DNA of 26,730 nt from positions 1 through 26,730 of the forward strand of contig DCCS01000028.1 of assembly GCA_002316015.1 (NCBI GenBank). The letters run 5' to 3'. A model generated the notes under the pieces. It did no database searches and was not told where the DNA came from. It worked only from the letters and a program-made list of their open reading frames with translations. This DNA comes from Prevotellaceae bacterium UBA1075. Lineage in GTDB: Bacteria > Bacteroidota > Bacteroidia > Bacteroidales > Bacteroidaceae. The translations under genes and the position numbers were made by a program. Of this stretch, positions 1 through 7,603 are shown in pieces. Numbering within the stretch: position 1 is the first letter of the stretch; each line of letters starts with the position of its first letter.

Positions 1-308
1 TAGTCGATATTCTCGTTCAAGACGGAAATATAATCACGCACGGAGGACACATTGATTTCCTCATTGACCTCCAGTACATCCTCGAAAAACTTCTGATATA
101 CGTCCTCCATCTCCAGACAGTCCCCCGTGTCACGTATCACCCCATTCTCTATCAAGAAGCGAATGCGTTCCTCCTTATACTCTGTCATCTCCAGGGCATA
201 GTCATATCGAAACTGGAGGGAATGTCGCTTCGCAAACATCTCCTTCAGCAGCACTTTCTCCCTGTCGAGAGCTCTCACCAATTCATCTATCGAACGGAAT
301 GTTCCCAT
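1..308 (-). CDS. Partial hypothetical protein, N-terminal ~102 residues (possible MukF/MksF/JetA-like subunit)
   Basis: An open frame runs from an ATG at 306-308 leftwards off the window edge with no stop. The visible protein begins MGTFRSIDELVRALDREK and is charged and mostly helical in appearance. Around residues 44-75 the pattern is helix, then VIRDTGDCLEMEDVY, then helix, which resembles a winged-helix fold with a short beta hairpin. I do not recognise it firmly. A charged, helical N-terminus with a winged helix fits the kleisin-type subunit of MukF/MksF/Wadjet JetA condensin systems, but this is inference only. A promoter-like sequence lies about 115 bases upstream (423-452). The rest of the gene and any partners lie outside the window, so the coding call is safer than the function. 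Confidence 0.7.
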   Translation of the reverse strand, partial: MGTFRSIDELVRALDREKVLLKEMFAKRHSLQFRYDYALEMTEYKEERIRFLIENGVIRDTGDCLEMEDVYQKFFEDVLEVNEEINVSSVRDYISVLNENID

Positions 309-422
309 TGTCCGTGAATGTTTGGGGTGAAGTAATGCGGCCTGTGTTTTCCTCTGTTGCCACTTCTGGCGTTATGTTGAGACGTATGAGAAGGACACCA
401 GACACAGAGTTGTTTTAGGCTG

Positions 423-452
423 TAAAGTTACATGAATTGTGCGAGACGACAA
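423..452 (-). promoter_or_regulatory. Candidate Bacteroidetes-type promoter for the edge gene
   Basis: On the minus strand a TTG (450-452) is followed after 19-20 bases by TAACTTTA (430-423). This matches the Bacteroidetes primary sigma consensus TTTG-N19-21-TAnnTTTG except for the last base of the -7 box. It would give a leader of roughly 105 bases for the gene starting at 308. The assignment rests only on the match and the orientation. Confidence 0.4.
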
Positions 453-506
453 GCCCAATATGGTGGCTTTTTCTGTTCGGGTGCTCTTCGGGAGGGAGAA
501 AGGGAG

Positions 507-546
507 CAGGCTGGCCCTTCGGACATTGTGCCGAAGAGCCAGCCTG
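507..546 (-). terminator. Strong hairpin terminator downstream of the outer-membrane protein gene
   Basis: Arms 507-522 and 531-546 are complementary over 16 positions with one mismatch, around an 8-base loop. In minus-strand RNA the single mismatch becomes a G-U pair, so the hairpin is fully paired in that direction. It begins 23 bases after the stop of the barrel protein gene at 570. The downstream tract is pyrimidine-rich (CTCCCTTTCTC) rather than a clean U run. The strand asymmetry supports a terminator for the leftward transcript. Confidence 0.75.
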
Positions 547-569
547 CGGAATGTGGGGCAAGCGAGTGC

Positions 570-1109
570 TCAGAACTCGAAGCCGAACTTAAAGCCTATG
601 TTGTGGAGGGACTCTCGCTTGTGCAGTTCCAGGTATGAATTGATCCAATAGGACTCCTTGTGAGTGTACAGGATGTACACGAAAGAGAAATTGATTGCGA
701 ACCTGTTGGCCACCGGCATGCTCACACCGATAGATGGCTCTACATAGCCACCCTTGAAGTCTCCCACGCTGCCACCGCCTTTGAAGTCAAGATAGGGGCT
801 GATGGGCTTGTTGAGAAAATTGATGCGTGCCTGGCCGAAGATGGGGGCAATGGCAGTTGCACCACCAGAGTAGGAGTTAGAACTCAGCTCAACTCCTATA
901 CCAGCACCAACAAAAAAAGTCGGATTGATTTGCACGCCATGTGAGGTGGTGAAGGAGAAGGATGTACTGCTTTCATCATCGTAGAATGCAGACCCCAGTC
1001 CGATGTTGGCAAATCCCTTGTAGGCCATGTGGCGGTCGCGGAACTCGCTCTGCGCCATGGACGAGATGCCGAGACATGCAGCAATGGCAAGTGTGATCAG
1101 TTTCTTCAT
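570..1109 (-). CDS. Small outer-membrane beta-barrel protein (179 aa)
   Basis: The start at 1107-1109 gives a clear signal peptide (MKKLITLAIAACLGISSMAQ, cleavage after the Ala or Gln). A longer reading of the frame would run into the end of the helicase gene and is unlikely. The mature part has alternating strands rich in Gly, Ser and aromatics (for example FFVGAGIGVEL, PYLDFKGGGSVGD, GFKFGFEF) and ends in Phe, as many outer-membrane barrels do for BAM recognition. The length suits an 8-strand OmpW/OmpX-like or outer-membrane beta-barrel-domain protein. The ligand or role is unknown. It has its own promoter box at 1169-1176 and a terminator at 507-546, so it is probably monocistronic. Confidence 0.85.
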   Translation of the reverse strand: MKKLITLAIAACLGISSMAQSEFRDRHMAYKGFANIGLGSAFYDDESSTSFSFTTSHGVQINPTFFVGAGIGVELSSNSYSGGATAIAPIFGQARINFLNKPISPYLDFKGGGSVGDFKGGYVEPSIGVSMPVANRFAINFSFVYILYTHKESYWINSYLELHKRESLHNIGFKFGFEF

Positions 1110-1168
1110 TGTGTGAATTGTTTGTGGTGAATAGCCTCTGCTGTCCCTGAGGCAGGGTGATGATGTTG

Positions 1169-1176
1169 CAAAGATA
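1169..1176 (-). promoter_or_regulatory. Promoter -7 box of the barrel protein gene
   Basis: The minus strand reads TATCTTTG, a full match to the Bacteroidetes TAnnTTTG box, 59 bases upstream of the ATG at 1109. The -33 position carries TTTCC rather than TTTG. A short GC hairpin (1145-1157, CCCTG arms with a 3-base loop) lies in the predicted leader. Confidence 0.6.
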
Positions 1177-1243
1177 GATGTTTTCCGCTTGCTGTGGAAA
1201 TATGTGAAGAAAAAAGATAGGGCATGCGTGTGGGGCAGGCCGG

Positions 1244-4200
1244 TCATTCTGCCTCGGGGAGGCTTCGGCTTCTCCTCAGCGTAAGGTCGGGTAGCAGCAC
1301 GGCGGCCTCTTCTTCCCCTTTGGGGGCATCCTTGGGTTTCCATGCCACGATGAAGCGCACTGAGGCCGAGGTCACCTGGTAGCCCTTGCCTTGCCAGTCC
1401 AGCAGCGTGGCCTGCATCCTCTGGGCGAGCTGGGCCACAGGAGTGCCCGCTTGGGTATATAGGAAGAAGTCCCTGCAGGCCAGCTCATCCCCACTCTTGA
1501 GGGAGAGGACCTCACGCTTGCGGGACTTGAAGAAACCCAGGTTCACATCCTTGTGGCTGAGTTGCAGCACAATCTCGTCGGGCAGCGAGTACTCGTGGCG
1601 GTCGTAGGTCTGCTGGTCGGGCTTGATGCAGTCAAATGTCGTGCCGTCGGTGTGTATGGACAACCTTTTCTTTGCCCGTGTGATACCCACATAGAATTTC
1701 CTGCATTGCTCTTCTGTCAGCGCGACTCTGCCTGTGACCACCATATACACATTGTCGTATTCGCGTCCCTTGGACTTGTGTATGGTGGAGACGATGACCT
1801 CGTGGCCCCTGCCCGATGCGTCGCAGAAGTCTTCAGCCGATGACTCGAAGAGAAACTCTTGCAGGTCGCTGAGGTATTTGCTCCTGTTGGTCTTCTCGAA
1901 AAGTGCCATGCAACGCTTGATATATGGCAGGCTGTTGCTTGTGGCATAACGGCTGTACGTCCTCTCCTTGGCCATCTCCCATGCCTCGTCGGGGATTATG
2001 GCCCGGTTGCGTGATGGGTCCTTTCCCTGTTTCAGCTGCTTGAGGAAGTAGCGCACCTCGGCCAGGTTCCAGAAGTGGAATCCGTCGGTGGCCTGCACCA
2101 GACGGCTCTTGATGCCATGCCTGCGCAGCAGGGCCACCATGATGACCGCTTCCTCGTTGGTTTGTGTCAGCACGCAGGTGGTGCCCTCATCCAGGTGCGT
2201 CTGGATGCAGCGAGCCAGTGGCCTGTAAATGCAAGAGGAGGCATAGCGCGTAATCTCCACGCTCCCATCGCCCTGGCTCATGGACAGGATGGGCGTGCGC
2301 TTCATCCTGTGCCGGATGAGACGGGCAAAGGAGTTGGCGGCATCTACGATGTGGCGCATGCTCCTGTAGTTTTCGGTCATCTCGATGAACCTGGCTCCTG
2401 GCTCCTGCGTGAGCCTGAACATGTACTGTGAGCTGGAGCCTCGGAACTCATAGATGTTCTGGTCATCATCGCCCACGGCTATCACCCTCATGTCCTCGTT
2501 GGCATCCATCAGAGCCTTTAGCAGGGCATACTCGTCCTCTCCCATGTCCTGTGCCTCGTCGATGACCACCACCAGTTTGCCTATCTTGCTGGGCTCCACC
2601 TCGCCCTGCATGATGAGCCCTGTGGCCTTGCCTACCACATTGTCCATTTCCTCAGGGTTTCCGGTGCGTCCCAGGAGGTCGAAGCAATAGGAGTGGAAAG
2701 TCTTTATCTCCACGAAGTTGGCTGCGTTGCCTATGAGTTCCATCAGCCGTTGCTTGAACTCGGTGGCGGATGCGCGTGAGAATGTGAGCATCAGCAGCTG
2801 TTCATGCTTCACATCCTCCAGGATGAGCAGGGAGGCCAGCTTGTGCACCAGCACGCGCGTCTTTCCGCTGCCAGGCCCAGCCGCTACCACGATGCAGCGT
2901 GACTCCTTGTCCGAGATGACCTCCATCTGCTTCTTGGACAGTTGTGCCATCAGTTGCCGGTACTTCCTGGGCGACAGGTTGCGCTGTATCTCCTCCAGCC
3001 TTTCTCCCTTGAAGTACTTGGCGATGAACTTGCGGTAGTCCATCTGGAAATAGTCGTGCACATACTGCAGCGCGGCATCATAGTCCCTGACCATCAGGTT
3101 GGCATATTCGCCCACGATGTGTATCTGCTGCATCTTCGTCTTGTAGAAGTTGTCGAGCAGGCGGTAGTCCTCTTGCTTGTATCTGAACTGGCTTCCCTTG
3201 ATCCGGTGTATGTCCATGCGGTTGTATATCACCAGGAAGCCTCCTTCCAGCTTCAGCGCGTCTATCTTGTCCAGGTAGAGCAATGCCTCCTCCACATCCT
3301 CCAGTGTCGCGCTATCCGCGTCCTGGAAGATTGACTGGGCACTCTGTCCCTCCATCTCTCTCAGCAACTCCACCACCGAGAACTGGATGCAGGTTCTTTC
3401 GGTGTCGCTTGTGGCTGTCTCGCTTACCTTCCCATACAGCCATTCCACGGCAAAGCGGCAGATGGCCTGCCTCTTCTCATATCGTGCGAGAGTCTGTTCC
3501 TGGCCGTGCTTCCTCTCGATGGACACGCCCTGTGTGCCCTCTCCATTCTTCCTGCAGCGCATATATCCCTTGATGGTGAGGAAGTAGAGCAAGGTCTTCA
3601 CGTCCTTTTCACTTGCCGAGGAGATGCCGCTGCTGGTGGCCTCTTCATTGATTTGCTTGTAGGTGGTGCATAGTGTTTCGTCGGGCACATGACTTAGGAT
3701 ATACTGCTCCAGCCTGGCACAGCGTTCCAGGCGCAACCTGCTCTTGTGCTCTGTGGCATCCTTGTCCAGCAGGTAGGCCGACATGTCCTTGCTGTCGGCC
3801 AGGATGCCCTCCTGCTTCATGCGCTCCACAGCCGACACCACCTCCCTCTTGGTCAGTCCCAGGATGTCGGCCAGATAGTCAATCCGCGACTCTGCCTGTT
3901 CCTCGTCGGCCGAGGTGTATTTCTTGGAGATGAGGGACTTGATGATTCTTGCCGCATTCTCGCTCTCCTTGCTGTCAAAGAAGCGCGAGGACTCCAGCCT
4001 CCTCCTGGCCTCGTCCATGTTCCTCACTGTGATGCCTGTGGCATACACATGTGGCACGTTGTCTCCTCGCTCGATGTAGCCAGCCTGTTCCAGTGCCGCC
4101 AGTGCCGTGCGCACTCTCGTCTCTATATCTGTTACCGAGTCGTCCCAGTGGGCCTTCCGCGCTATCTCCAGTGCCGACTTGCAGAACCTCTCCCTGTCCT

Positions 4201-6145
4201 TGGTAAAGAATTTGATGGCCGTCCACACCTGATTGATTTCCTTAATGCTCAGCTTCGTCTGGTTGAGCAGGATGAAGTGCTTGTCCAGGTCGTCATCCCC
4301 ATATAAGACAACGCACTTCGCGCTCAGGTGCTGGTCTCGTCCTGCGCGTCCTGCCTCCTGCACATAATTCTCCAGGGAGTCAGATATGTCATAGTGGATC
4401 ACCAGTCCCACATCCTTCTTGTCCACCCCCATCCCGAAGGCCGATGTGGCCACGATGATGCGCACGCTGGTGGTCATGAAGGCCTCCTGGTTGGCAATCT
4501 TCTTATCGGAACTCATGCGCCCGTTGAATGGAAGGGCATGGAAGCCATCTCGGCTCAGTCGTGATGCCAGTTCGCGGGTGCGCTTGGTGCGTGACACATA
4601 CACGATGGTGGGGCAGTCGCTGGCCGATACCAGTGCCCTGAGCTTGTCGTATTTGTCCTCATCCGACTCGGCGTGTATTACCGAGTAGTGGAGGTTGGTG
4701 CGCGAGGCAGAGGAGGCCAGGAGCGTGAGATTGAGGCCGAGGTTCTGCTTGAAGTAGTCACAGATGTCCTGTATGACCTTCTGCTTGGCGGTGGCCGTGA
4801 AGCAAGATACGGGTATGGGACTGATGCACCCCTTCTGCTCCTGTAGCTTCTTGATGAAGTGTGCGATGTACATGTAGTCCACACGGAAGTCCTGTCCCCA
4901 GGCCGAGAAGCAATGTGCCTCGTCGATGACAAACCGCACCACATGCCTTGCCATGAGGATGCGCTCGACAGTCTTGGAGCGAAGCATCTCGGGTGCGATA
5001 TACAGCAGGGACACAGCGCCGTCGCGCACCCGCTGTATGCTGTTGGCCCTTGTGATGGGGTCCAGCAGTCCATTGATGGTGGCCACCTCGGTAATGCCGT
5101 GCTCGGCCAGTTTGTCCACCTGGTCTTTCATCAGGGAGAGCAGGGGAGAGATGACCACCGTGAGGCCATGCGCAGCCTGCCCCTCTATCAGGGCTGGTAA
5201 CTGGAACGTGAGCGACTTTCCGCCTCCTGTGGGGAAGATGGCAAGCAGCGATTTTCCCTCGATGGCAGCCTGGCAGGCTTGCTCCTGCAATGGCTCGCCC
5301 TCGTAGGCGCGGAACTCGGTGTGGCCGAAGAACTTCTTGAGGTTGCGGTGTATGTCCAGTTTCTGGTCACAATAGGCACAGCCCTTCCTGCAAGGTGTTT
5401 CCCTCAGGAGAGCCATCACATGCTCGACGGCCGGAAATTGGTGAAGCACCCAGCCAGGAGTGGCCGAGCAATGGTCGGTGGTCTCTGTCAGAGCCAGGGC
5501 ATAGGCCAGTTCGCGGGGATATCTCCTGGTCATCATGGCCATGTCGGCATGGGAGCAGACGAGCCCCTTGTAAACGTCCGCTATGAGTCTTGGCAAGTTC
5601 CTGACCCTTCCGCTTGCGTTCACCATGTCCAGGAAGCCCTGGAACTCAGGTTGGCGGGTCAGCAGTCCTGCATATATCTGCCTCTTCTCCTGGGGAAGTC
5701 CGGCCCACTTGTCAATCTCCTCTTGCAGTAGGTCCAGGTCTTTTTCGCAGTCATTCACGGGATTGTTGGCCTGTTCTGAGAGCAGTTTGTCATCCTTCGT
5801 CAGCCTGTGGCAGGAATGCTGGGGGAAGAGTAGGGGGGATATGTACAGGGTGTCCACCAGTGCCCATTGCCTTTGCCCATTGGGAAACAGGTACTTGGCA
5901 TCGTGGTGAACAATGTTGTGCCCGCACAGATAGTCGCAGTCCTTGACAAAGTGGATGGCCTCGGTGAGCGAGGCGGAGTGGTAGATGCCCCTGTCATGGC
6001 GCAGGATGCCGATGTCGTGTATCCTGTGGTCTTTCATGCCGACCTCGGTGTCGATGACGGCATAGCGCAGGGAATTGAGGTCGGGGATTGGGGCGTTTTC
6101 CTCGACTTCCTCTATTCCCATAAGCCTATTCCATATCGACGGCAT
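1244..6145 (-). CDS. Giant fusion protein: DEDD exonuclease-like + RecQ helicase + UvrD/PcrA-type SF1 helicase (1633 aa)
   Basis: Residues ~25-140 look like a DnaQ/RNase T-type 3'-5' exonuclease: D32-T-E34, then HNIVHHDAKYL at 76-86, then a third motif that is unclear (H113/D118 or N127/D132). A CxxxCxxC cluster (C252, C256, C259) may bind zinc. RecQ motifs follow: Walker A FPTGGGKS at 304-311, DEAH at 408-411, the aromatic loop FSAWGQDFR at 413-421 and QEAGRAGRD near 600. No zinc cysteines are seen in the usual RecQ C-terminal position. A second helicase starts near 1085 with AAGPGSGKT, then DEAQDM near 1196, HKSKGREYD near 1458 and VGITRAKKR near 1488, as in UvrD/PcrA. It probably unwinds and processes DNA ends or recombination intermediates. 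ATG 6143-6145 is the first start after an in-frame stop; ATG at 6121 (residue 9) is an alternative. Confidence 0.9.
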   Translation of the reverse strand: MPSIWNRLMGIEEVEENAPIPDLNSLRYAVIDTEVGMKDHRIHDIGILRHDRGIYHSASLTEAIHFVKDCDYLCGHNIVHHDAKYLFPNGQRQWALVDTLYISPLLFPQHSCHRLTKDDKLLSEQANNPVNDCEKDLDLLQEEIDKWAGLPQEKRQIYAGLLTRQPEFQGFLDMVNASGRVRNLPRLIADVYKGLVCSHADMAMMTRRYPRELAYALALTETTDHCSATPGWVLHQFPAVEHVMALLRETPCRKGCAYCDQKLDIHRNLKKFFGHTEFRAYEGEPLQEQACQAAIEGKSLLAIFPTGGGKSLTFQLPALIEGQAAHGLTVVISPLLSLMKDQVDKLAEHGITEVATINGLLDPITRANSIQRVRDGAVSLLYIAPEMLRSKTVERILMARHVVRFVIDEAHCFSAWGQDFRVDYMYIAHFIKKLQEQKGCISPIPVSCFTATAKQKVIQDICDYFKQNLGLNLTLLASSASRTNLHYSVIHAESDEDKYDKLRALVSASDCPTIVYVSRTKRTRELASRLSRDGFHALPFNGRMSSDKKIANQEAFMTTSVRIIVATSAFGMGVDKKDVGLVIHYDISDSLENYVQEAGRAGRDQHLSAKCVVLYGDDDLDKHFILLNQTKLSIKEINQVWTAIKFFTKDRERFCKSALEIARKAHWDDSVTDIETRVRTALAALEQAGYIERGDNVPHVYATGITVRNMDEARRRLESSRFFDSKESENAARIIKSLISKKYTSADEEQAESRIDYLADILGLTKREVVSAVERMKQEGILADSKDMSAYLLDKDATEHKSRLRLERCARLEQYILSHVPDETLCTTYKQINEEATSSGISSASEKDVKTLLYFLTIKGYMRCRKNGEGTQGVSIERKHGQEQTLARYEKRQAICRFAVEWLYGKVSETATSDTERTCIQFSVVELLREMEGQSAQSIFQDADSATLEDVEEALLYLDKIDALKLEGGFLVIYNRMDIHRIKGSQFRYKQEDYRLLDNFYKTKMQQIHIVGEYANLMVRDYDAALQYVHDYFQMDYRKFIAKYFKGERLEEIQRNLSPRKYRQLMAQLSKKQMEVISDKESRCIVVAAGPGSGKTRVLVHKLASLLILEDVKHEQLLMLTFSRASATEFKQRLMELIGNAANFVEIKTFHSYCFDLLGRTGNPEEMDNVVGKATGLIMQGEVEPSKIGKLVVVIDEAQDMGEDEYALLKALMDANEDMRVIAVGDDDQNIYEFRGSSSQYMFRLTQEPGARFIEMTENYRSMRHIVDAANSFARLIRHRMKRTPILSMSQGDGSVEITRYASSCIYRPLARCIQTHLDEGTTCVLTQTNEEAVIMVALLRRHGIKSRLVQATDGFHFWNLAEVRYFLKQLKQGKDPSRNRAIIPDEAWEMAKERTYSRYATSNSLPYIKRCMALFEKTNRSKYLSDLQEFLFESSAEDFCDASGRGHEVIVSTIHKSKGREYDNVYMVVTGRVALTEEQCRKFYVGITRAKKRLSIHTDGTTFDCIKPDQQTYDRHEYSLPDEIVLQLSHKDVNLGFFKSRKREVLSLKSGDELACRDFFLYTQAGTPVAQLAQRMQATLLDWQGKGYQVTSASVRFIVAWKPKDAPKGEEEAAVLLPDLTLRRSRSLPEAE

Positions 6146-6194
6146 AGTAGGTCAGTGGCGTGTCCTCAGCTTTGGTCTTGTCTCTTGTCGCCTG

Positions 6195-6202
6195 TAAAGG
6201 TA
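6195..6202 (-). promoter_or_regulatory. Weak candidate -7 box for the helicase fusion gene
   Basis: The minus strand reads TACCTTTA, one base off TAnnTTTG, 50 bases upstream of the ATG at 6145. No convincing -33 box is visible. The alternative is read-through from the esterase gene, which ends at 6244. Confidence 0.3.
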
Positions 6203-6243
6203 GGCAATTTGGACGAGACGGGTATGGGTGGGACTCCCTTTCC

Positions 6244-7104
6244 TCACAGCCCCTTGAGCCATTCCTCCATCAGTTTGGGCCACTTGGATGCGGCCTCGGC
6301 CAGGTTGGTGCGCAGGCCGTAGCCGTGCTTGCCCTTCGCATATATGTGCAGTTCCACGGGTATCTTGTGGTCTCGCAGGGCATGTGAGATGACAAAGGCG
6401 CTGTTGCCGTAGGGGTCTTCCTCGGTCTGGAACACGAAGAAGGGGGGAGTCTGCCCGGTGATGGTCAGTTCGGGGGTGAGTGTGTGGTTCTCGCCCTCGT
6501 CCATGTAGGCAGGGTAGATGAGCGCGGCGAAGTCGGGTCTGGCCGACAGCGTGTCGATGTCGTCCGTGGCCGTGTAACTGGGAGTCTGGAATCGGGTGGC
6601 GGCCCGGGCACTCAGGCTGGCCCCTGCCGAGAAGCCCATCACGCCCACCTGCTTGCCCGGGTTCTCGGCCCTGGCCAGGCGTATGGCACGCTGCACGTCC
6701 TGCAGGGCACCCTCGCGGTTGCCGGGCACGCGGTAGCGGAGCACGTAGGCCGTGTGGCCCAGTGCATTGAGCCATTGTGCCACCTCCGTTCCCTCGTGGT
6801 TCACGGCCAGGATGCTGTACCCTCCGCCGGGGCACACGATGATGACCTTCCCCCTGGGGGAGTTCACCACGGGAAACTCCTGCAACGTGGGCACCGGCAT
6901 CTGTTCGATGCGCAGGATGCCGTCCTTGCCCATGGTCTGTTTCATCTTCCCGTCCTGCAGGACCACCTCGGCGGGATGCTTGGGTGGCCAGATGTTCCTC
7001 TCGCTCTCCTGTGCCCATGTGGGTGCTGCCAGCATCAGGACCGATGCCATCATCATGGCTTTTGTCTTGTTCATGGGTTCTGCGTTGTCGTTGTCCTGTT
7101 CCAT
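6244..7104 (-). CDS. Secreted alpha/beta-hydrolase, probable carbohydrate acetyl esterase (286 aa)
   Basis: The protein has an oxyanion-hole type segment CPGGGYS (91-97), the nucleophile elbow GFSAG (Ser159), an acid in the TEEDPYG segment and a late His in GKHGYG. This is the order of an alpha/beta-hydrolase of the acetyl esterase/xylan esterase (BD-FAE/Axe-like) type. A signal peptide (MNKTKAMMMASVLMLAAPTWAQ) starts at residue 11. Two starts are therefore possible: ATG 7102-7104, only 7 bases after the upstream gene, or ATG 7072-7074, which gives a cleaner signal peptide. It is the last gene of the unit led by a GH43 glycosidase, which suggests that it removes acetyl or feruloyl groups from plant or mucus glycans in the periplasm. 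The exact substrate cannot be read from the sequence. Confidence 0.85.
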   Translation of the reverse strand: MEQDNDNAEPMNKTKAMMMASVLMLAAPTWAQESERNIWPPKHPAEVVLQDGKMKQTMGKDGILRIEQMPVPTLQEFPVVNSPRGKVIIVCPGGGYSILAVNHEGTEVAQWLNALGHTAYVLRYRVPGNREGALQDVQRAIRLARAENPGKQVGVMGFSAGASLSARAATRFQTPSYTATDDIDTLSARPDFAALIYPAYMDEGENHTLTPELTITGQTPPFFVFQTEEDPYGNSAFVISHALRDHKIPVELHIYAKGKHGYGLRTNLAEAASKWPKLMEEWLKGL

Positions 7105-7111
7105 GTTTGTC

Positions 7112-7603
7112 CTATCTCGCGATCTCTATCACTTCCAGGTCTTTGAAGGTTCCCGCGTCAATGGTCAGCCGCACCAGTGTGCGTACCTGGTGCCAGCCCT
7201 GTAGCCCTGCGGCCCCGGGGTTGATGTGCAGCAAGCCCAGCGCGGGGTCGCGCTCTACCTTCAGTATGTGGCTGTGTCCGCTTATGAAGAGTGTGGGCGG
7301 ATGAGCGTAGAGCGTGCGGCGGATGTGCGCGTCATAGTGCCCGGGGTAGCCGCCGGTATGTGTCATCAGCACGTCGGCCCCCTCGCAGGTGAAGCGCAGG
7401 TCGGCGGTGAGTTCCCTCCGCAGTTCCCCCCCGTCGGCATTGCCGTATACCGCCCTCACGGGACGGAACTCCCGCAGGCGGTTGATGATCTCCATTCCCC
7501 CGATGTCTCCCGCGTGCCATATCTCGTCACATGGCCCGAAGTAGCGCAGGTAGCGGTCGTCCCAGTATCCGTGCGTGTCACTTATGAGTCCTATCCTCTT
7601 CAT
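7112..7603 (-). CDS. YfcE/MJ0936-type metallophosphoesterase (163 aa)
   Basis: The protein shows the calcineurin-like metallophosphoesterase motifs in order: D9-x-H11 in ISDTHG, H30-x2-D33 in WHAGD, GN55xD, a His in LMTHTGG near 85, and GHSH near 112. These bind two metal ions. Its length matches the YfcE family, cytoplasmic phosphodiesterases with broad activity on model phosphodiesters and unclear natural substrates. The start at 7603 lies 26 bases inside the end of the MATE gene, so translation is probably coupled. The esterase gene follows after 7 bases. Its place in a glycan-related unit is not obviously explained by its biochemistry. Confidence 0.92.
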   Translation of the reverse strand: MKRIGLISDTHGYWDDRYLRYFGPCDEIWHAGDIGGMEIINRLREFRPVRAVYGNADGGELRRELTADLRFTCEGADVLMTHTGGYPGHYDAHIRRTLYAHPPTLFISGHSHILKVERDPALGLLHINPGAAGLQGWHQVRTLVRLTIDAGTFKDLEVIEIAR

